Below, piece after piece: positions 44,277-46,886 of a DNA stretch of 46,886 nt. The position numbers were made by a program, and so were the translations under genes. Under the pieces are notes generated by a model. That model was not told the origin of the DNA and searched no databases. It worked only from the letters and a program-made list of their open reading frames with translations. The stretch's first letter is position 1; each line of letters begins with the position of its first letter. The DNA is from Candidatus Zhuqueibacterota bacterium (GTDB taxonomy: Bacteria > Zhuqueibacterota > Zhuqueibacteria > Thermofontimicrobiales > Thiofontviventaceae): the NCBI GenBank assembly GCA_016931935.1, contig JAFGDW010000314.1, forward strand, positions 1 to 46,886, given 5' to 3'.

Positions 44277-45407
44277 ATGATTAGACATTTTTTCCATCAC
44301 AAGCACGGCACCACACCCGATTTTTATCATTCGCGCAATTATTTCCAGCATCGATTGGAAGTGGAGAAAAAACGCGCCGACCGCAAAGTTGAAAAACTGA
44401 CGGTAGTGCAAATGCGGTTCGAAACCGAGGTTTTGCACGGTGAGTTTACATCCAACGAATTGGAAAAAAGCAAACAAACAATTGGTACACTTATTTTTGA
44501 TTCAATCCGGTCTGAGGATGTGGCCTCATGGTTTGATGACAGGACATTGGTTCTCATGCTGCCTGACACCAATGCTGACCAGGCAAGACAATTTATTGAT
44601 CGCATGATGGGACGCCTGCGCAGCCAAACAGGTGATGACCGGGTGATGGCGAGTGTACTCGATTATATCCGCCACACCATGTTTCTGTATCCTGATTCCG
44701 GTGACGTTAGTAACTCGATTGCCGACCGCAGCAAGGCGTCGGTCCATGATATTCTGTTAGCGCAACCAATATTTCTCAATGGCCAGTTTACCGAACCGGA
44801 AATCGGCCGCGATCCGCGACGCAGCAAACGGTTGTTTGATGTTATTGTCGCATTGGCACTGTTAATCGTCACCGCTCCTATGATGGCGATTGTCGCACTT
44901 GCTGTCAAACTTACAACGCCCGGTCCGGTGATTTTCCGTCAAAAACGGGTCGGGTACGCCGGACGCACATTTACCGTGTTCAAATTCCGCACCATGTATG
45001 AAAATGCAAACGAAACTATCCATAAAAAACATATTCTTGGCAAAATTATCTCCAAACTCGATATTCCGATCAAACTGCAGCAGGACGACCGCATCACGTC
45101 ATTGGGCCGCTGGTTACGCCGTACCTGTATTGATGAATTACCTCAGTTGATTAATGTATTGCGTGGTGAAATGAGTATGGTTGGGCCACGCCCGCATCCG
45201 GTGTACGAGGTGGATGCGTATGCGTTGTGGTATCGTCGTCGCCTGTCGGTAAAGCCGGGCATGACAGGCGTGTGGCAAGTAAAGGGTCACCCCTGCATGC
45301 CTTACAGCGATGCAATTCGGTTGGATCTGGATTATGTGGATCACTGGCGTTTACGTGATGATGCGAAAATTATGTTACGGACGGTGCCTGTGGTGTTGAT
45401 GGGGTGA
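44277..45407 (+). CDS. Sugar-phosphate transferase with degenerate GGDEF-like N-terminus
   Basis: Initiates repeat-unit synthesis by moving a sugar-1-phosphate to undecaprenyl phosphate. The C-terminal half (about 180-376) is a typical bacterial sugar transferase: SKRLFDVIVALALL with one membrane helix at 187-210, then TVFKFRTM at 233-240, and DELPQLINVLRGEMSMVGPRP at 286-306 holding the catalytic Asp-Glu. The N-terminal half is unusual: residues 77-114 follow the pattern of a diguanylate cyclase core, but the GGDEF position reads WFDDRTLVLMLPDT (85-98), so all catalytic residues are gone, and a later YPDSGD with an AD-like pair at 149-150 fits the end of that fold. It might bind a nucleotide or mediate contacts. 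The actual sugar is unknown. Confidence 0.88.
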   Translation: MIRHFFHHKHGTTPDFYHSRNYFQHRLEVEKKRADRKVEKLTVVQMRFETEVLHGEFTSNELEKSKQTIGTLIFDSIRSEDVASWFDDRTLVLMLPDTNADQARQFIDRMMGRLRSQTGDDRVMASVLDYIRHTMFLYPDSGDVSNSIADRSKASVHDILLAQPIFLNGQFTEPEIGRDPRRSKRLFDVIVALALLIVTAPMMAIVALAVKLTTPGPVIFRQKRVGYAGRTFTVFKFRTMYENANETIHKKHILGKIISKLDIPIKLQQDDRITSLGRWLRRTCIDELPQLINVLRGEMSMVGPRPHPVYEVDAYALWYRRRLSVKPGMTGVWQVKGHPCMPYSDAIRLDLDYVDHWRLRDDAKIMLRTVPVVLMG

Positions 45408-45571
45408 TAATTTGCGATTATGGATTTCTCAAACAAAATATAAAAAAACGGGTGCACAAGCGGCCCGGGGCCAACAAGACACTTCGTCCCGGATGGCTAA
45501 CCTTTTCAGATAGAAATTCTCAAATAAAATTTCAAAATGTTATTTGGAATTTTAACATAAAGGAAAACAAC

Positions 45572-45772
45572 ATGGCATCAATGTATGAGCTTAGAGAGCA
45601 ATTGATTTCCTTGCGTAATTCATTCAGATCACAGAAAGGTGGATTGGGCAATATAACTGCTATTACTGATGATGAAAAAAACTGGTTGGTTTGGGCGAGA
45701 GATAATTCCGATCGCTTTCGTGAAAATTTAAATAGTATCATTAAAAATCTTGATGAAATAATTGGTAATTAG
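45572..45772 (+). CDS. Small hypothetical protein in the exopolysaccharide locus
   Basis: A 66-residue soluble, probably all-helical protein (MASMYELREQLISLRN start; ITDDEKNWLVWARDN in the middle; IIKNLDEIIGN end). AAAGGAAAA before the ATG at 45572 is a fair ribosome-binding site; the frame is open upstream to 45404, but that part lacks a start signal and reads like translated spacer. It lies 41 bases before the formyltransferase. No family recognised. Coding is probable rather than certain. Confidence 0.55.
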   Translation: MASMYELREQLISLRNSFRSQKGGLGNITAITDDEKNWLVWARDNSDRFRENLNSIIKNLDEIIGN

Positions 45773-45813
45773 CACCGAGATGATAATGAAGTATTCAGGG
45801 GGAACAAAACCAA

Positions 45814-46791
45814 ATGCGTAAACGATTAAAACGCCACAAAATAGTGTACATGGGGGGTAATTTAATCGGATGCATGTGTTTGCGTGAGCTGCTGCGCATG
45901 CGAATAATTGATGTTGTTGCTGTGGTCGGGCGTTATCAGGATAACGGTAGTGTCGTTGACCCGCGGGCGTGGAACGCCTCGCTATTGCGGGTGGCAATGC
46001 AAAAGGGATTGCCGTTTCTCCAACCGCGTGATTTACGTGATCCGGCCAATGTGGCGCTACTGATGGAACAGGGGCGACCCGATTTCATCCTGTCTGTGCA
46101 ATACGACCATATACCGGGACCGGAGCTGATGCAGTGGCCGACACGGGGCTGCATTAACATGCGATATGCAAAACTGCCATCAAATCGCGGCTTTCAACCA
46201 ATCCCCTGGGCGTTGGTTGATGAGCAGCCAGTGGGCGTCACCATGCATTGGATGGATGAGAAACGCGATGTCGGCGACATTATCGCCTCAGACGATGTGG
46301 ATGTACTGCCAGATGATACGGCGCACTCGCTGTACTTTAAAGTCACCCAGGTGGCGTTTCAGATGTTTAAACATGTGTTCCCACAGGTCGTTGCCGGCGA
46401 AGCACCGCGGATTCCGCCATCGGGGAACGGGCATACATTTTATGGAGAAGATTATCCCTATAATCGCACCATCGACTGGTCGTGGGACGAACAGAAAATC
46501 GACCGCATGGTGCGGGCACTGACATTTCCGGCGTCACCATCGGCGCGCACCTATTTTCAGGATATGGAATTGGAGGTGCTGAATCCGGTTGATATTATGG
46601 TCGGTGAAAAAAATGGTCACAAACCCGGTGAAATTGTGGAAATTACCGATAAGGGCCTTGTTGTGCAAAGCGCTGGCCATCGTGTGTTAATAAGCAAAGT
46701 CCGCATCAATCGAACCTTGTTGATGGACGCGGTAAAATTCTCCCAACAATTTGATGTGAAGGTTGGGGACATTTTAAAAAGTAGTGAGTAG
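45814..46791 (+). CDS. Formyltransferase-family protein with altered catalytic triad
   Basis: Resembles methionyl-tRNA and sugar N-formyltransferases, which use 10-formyl-tetrahydrofolate. The 325 residues have an N-terminal Rossmann-like domain (HKIVYMGGNLIGCMCLREL) and a C-terminal beta-rich domain from about 230. The catalytic Asn-His-Asp set reads Asn115, Arg117 (INMRYAKLPSNRG instead of INIHPSLLP...RG) and Asp152 (EKRDVGDI). The His has thus become Arg, so the chemistry may be lost or changed. Its place in the polysaccharide locus favours a sugar amine substrate over Met-tRNA. FolD in the same window makes the cofactor. AGGGGGAA precedes the ATG. Confidence 0.82.
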   Translation: MRKRLKRHKIVYMGGNLIGCMCLRELLRMRIIDVVAVVGRYQDNGSVVDPRAWNASLLRVAMQKGLPFLQPRDLRDPANVALLMEQGRPDFILSVQYDHIPGPELMQWPTRGCINMRYAKLPSNRGFQPIPWALVDEQPVGVTMHWMDEKRDVGDIIASDDVDVLPDDTAHSLYFKVTQVAFQMFKHVFPQVVAGEAPRIPPSGNGHTFYGEDYPYNRTIDWSWDEQKIDRMVRALTFPASPSARTYFQDMELEVLNPVDIMVGEKNGHKPGEIVEITDKGLVVQSAGHRVLISKVRINRTLLMDAVKFSQQFDVKVGDILKSSE

Positions 46792-46886
46792 TTTTTGTAA
46801 TATAGAAAGGAAAATTTGATTATTAAAGGATTTGCTATTTCTAACCTGAATTATTCATAAACTTTCTCTGAAGTTGAGTCAATGTC
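46792..46886. other. Right window edge without visible gene
   Basis: Ninety-five AT-rich bases after the formyltransferase. There is an AAAGGAAAA ribosome-binding-site-like stretch near 46806, but the TTG frame behind it stops after 14 codons. The exopolysaccharide locus may continue outside the window. Confidence 0.4.

Noticed and set aside
45404..45571. N-terminal extension of the small 45572 protein
   Set aside because: The in-frame stretch has no start signal and begins inside the end of the sugar transferase gene; AAAGGAAAA supports the internal ATG.

Overview
The window reads as one contig piece from a free-living bacterium of the Fibrobacterota-Chlorobiota-Bacteroidota superphylum or a neighbour; a Calditrichota/KSB1-like lineage is my best guess, not a proven one. 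The reasons are a giant secreted peptidase ending in a Por/T9SS-type sorting domain (LQQNYPNPF start), a ferredoxin-linked 2-oxoacid oxidoreductase operon, and moderate GC. There are no rRNA, tRNA, CRISPR, phage or insertion-sequence genes that I can see. Coding density is high, most genes are on the + strand, and spacers carry short 7- or 8-bp periodic repeat arrays.

Layout. 0.4-5.5 kb: a divergent ATP-type PEP carboxykinase, then on the minus strand FolE (GTP cyclohydrolase IA) and a membrane hybrid histidine kinase. 5.5-6.2 kb: gene-free, AT-rich, with a 105-bp inverted-repeat element. 6.2-10.5 kb: an AT-rich four-gene biosynthetic cassette (adenylation enzyme, B12-binding radical SAM enzyme, acyl carrier protein, alpha-oxoamine synthase) that looks like a small undescribed pathway making an aminoketone-type product from a carrier-bound acyl chain; the adenylation gene appears frameshifted at its very end. 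10.7-13.5 kb: korDABC, 2-oxoglutarate:ferredoxin oxidoreductase. 13.7-18.9 kb: a large tandem nucleotidyltransferase of the GlnE/GlnD type, FolE2 (a second, unrelated GTP cyclohydrolase), a DUF457 membrane protein and nucleoside diphosphate kinase. 19.0-23.6 kb: a 1525-residue secreted M28 peptidase. 23.8-24.5 kb: MNT/HEPN toxin-antitoxin pair. 24.7-27.3 kb: Tat-exported DUF362 protein, an overlapping secreted partner, and a hotdog thioesterase.

27.9-38.6 kb is a polyphosphate region: SixA-type phosphatase, Ppk1, a CYTH/CHAD polyphosphate-binding protein, a ParA-type ATPase and a Nudix hydrolase in one tight operon, followed by cupin, FolD, a class A beta-lactamase-like protein, a tandem-domain PPK2, and a second SixA-like phosphatase with a long lysine-rich tail. 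The ParA/CHAD coupling suggests a system that positions or partitions polyphosphate granules; this is inference.

38.7-40.6 kb: a parvulin lipoprotein and two small envelope proteins. 41.0-46.8 kb: an exopolysaccharide locus (Wza-like export protein, GumC/Wzz-like chain-length protein, CpsD-like ATPase with its Walker A lysine replaced by Asn, a sugar-phosphate transferase fused to a degenerate GGDEF-like domain, a small unknown protein, and a formyltransferase with its catalytic His replaced by Arg). It probably continues past the window end.
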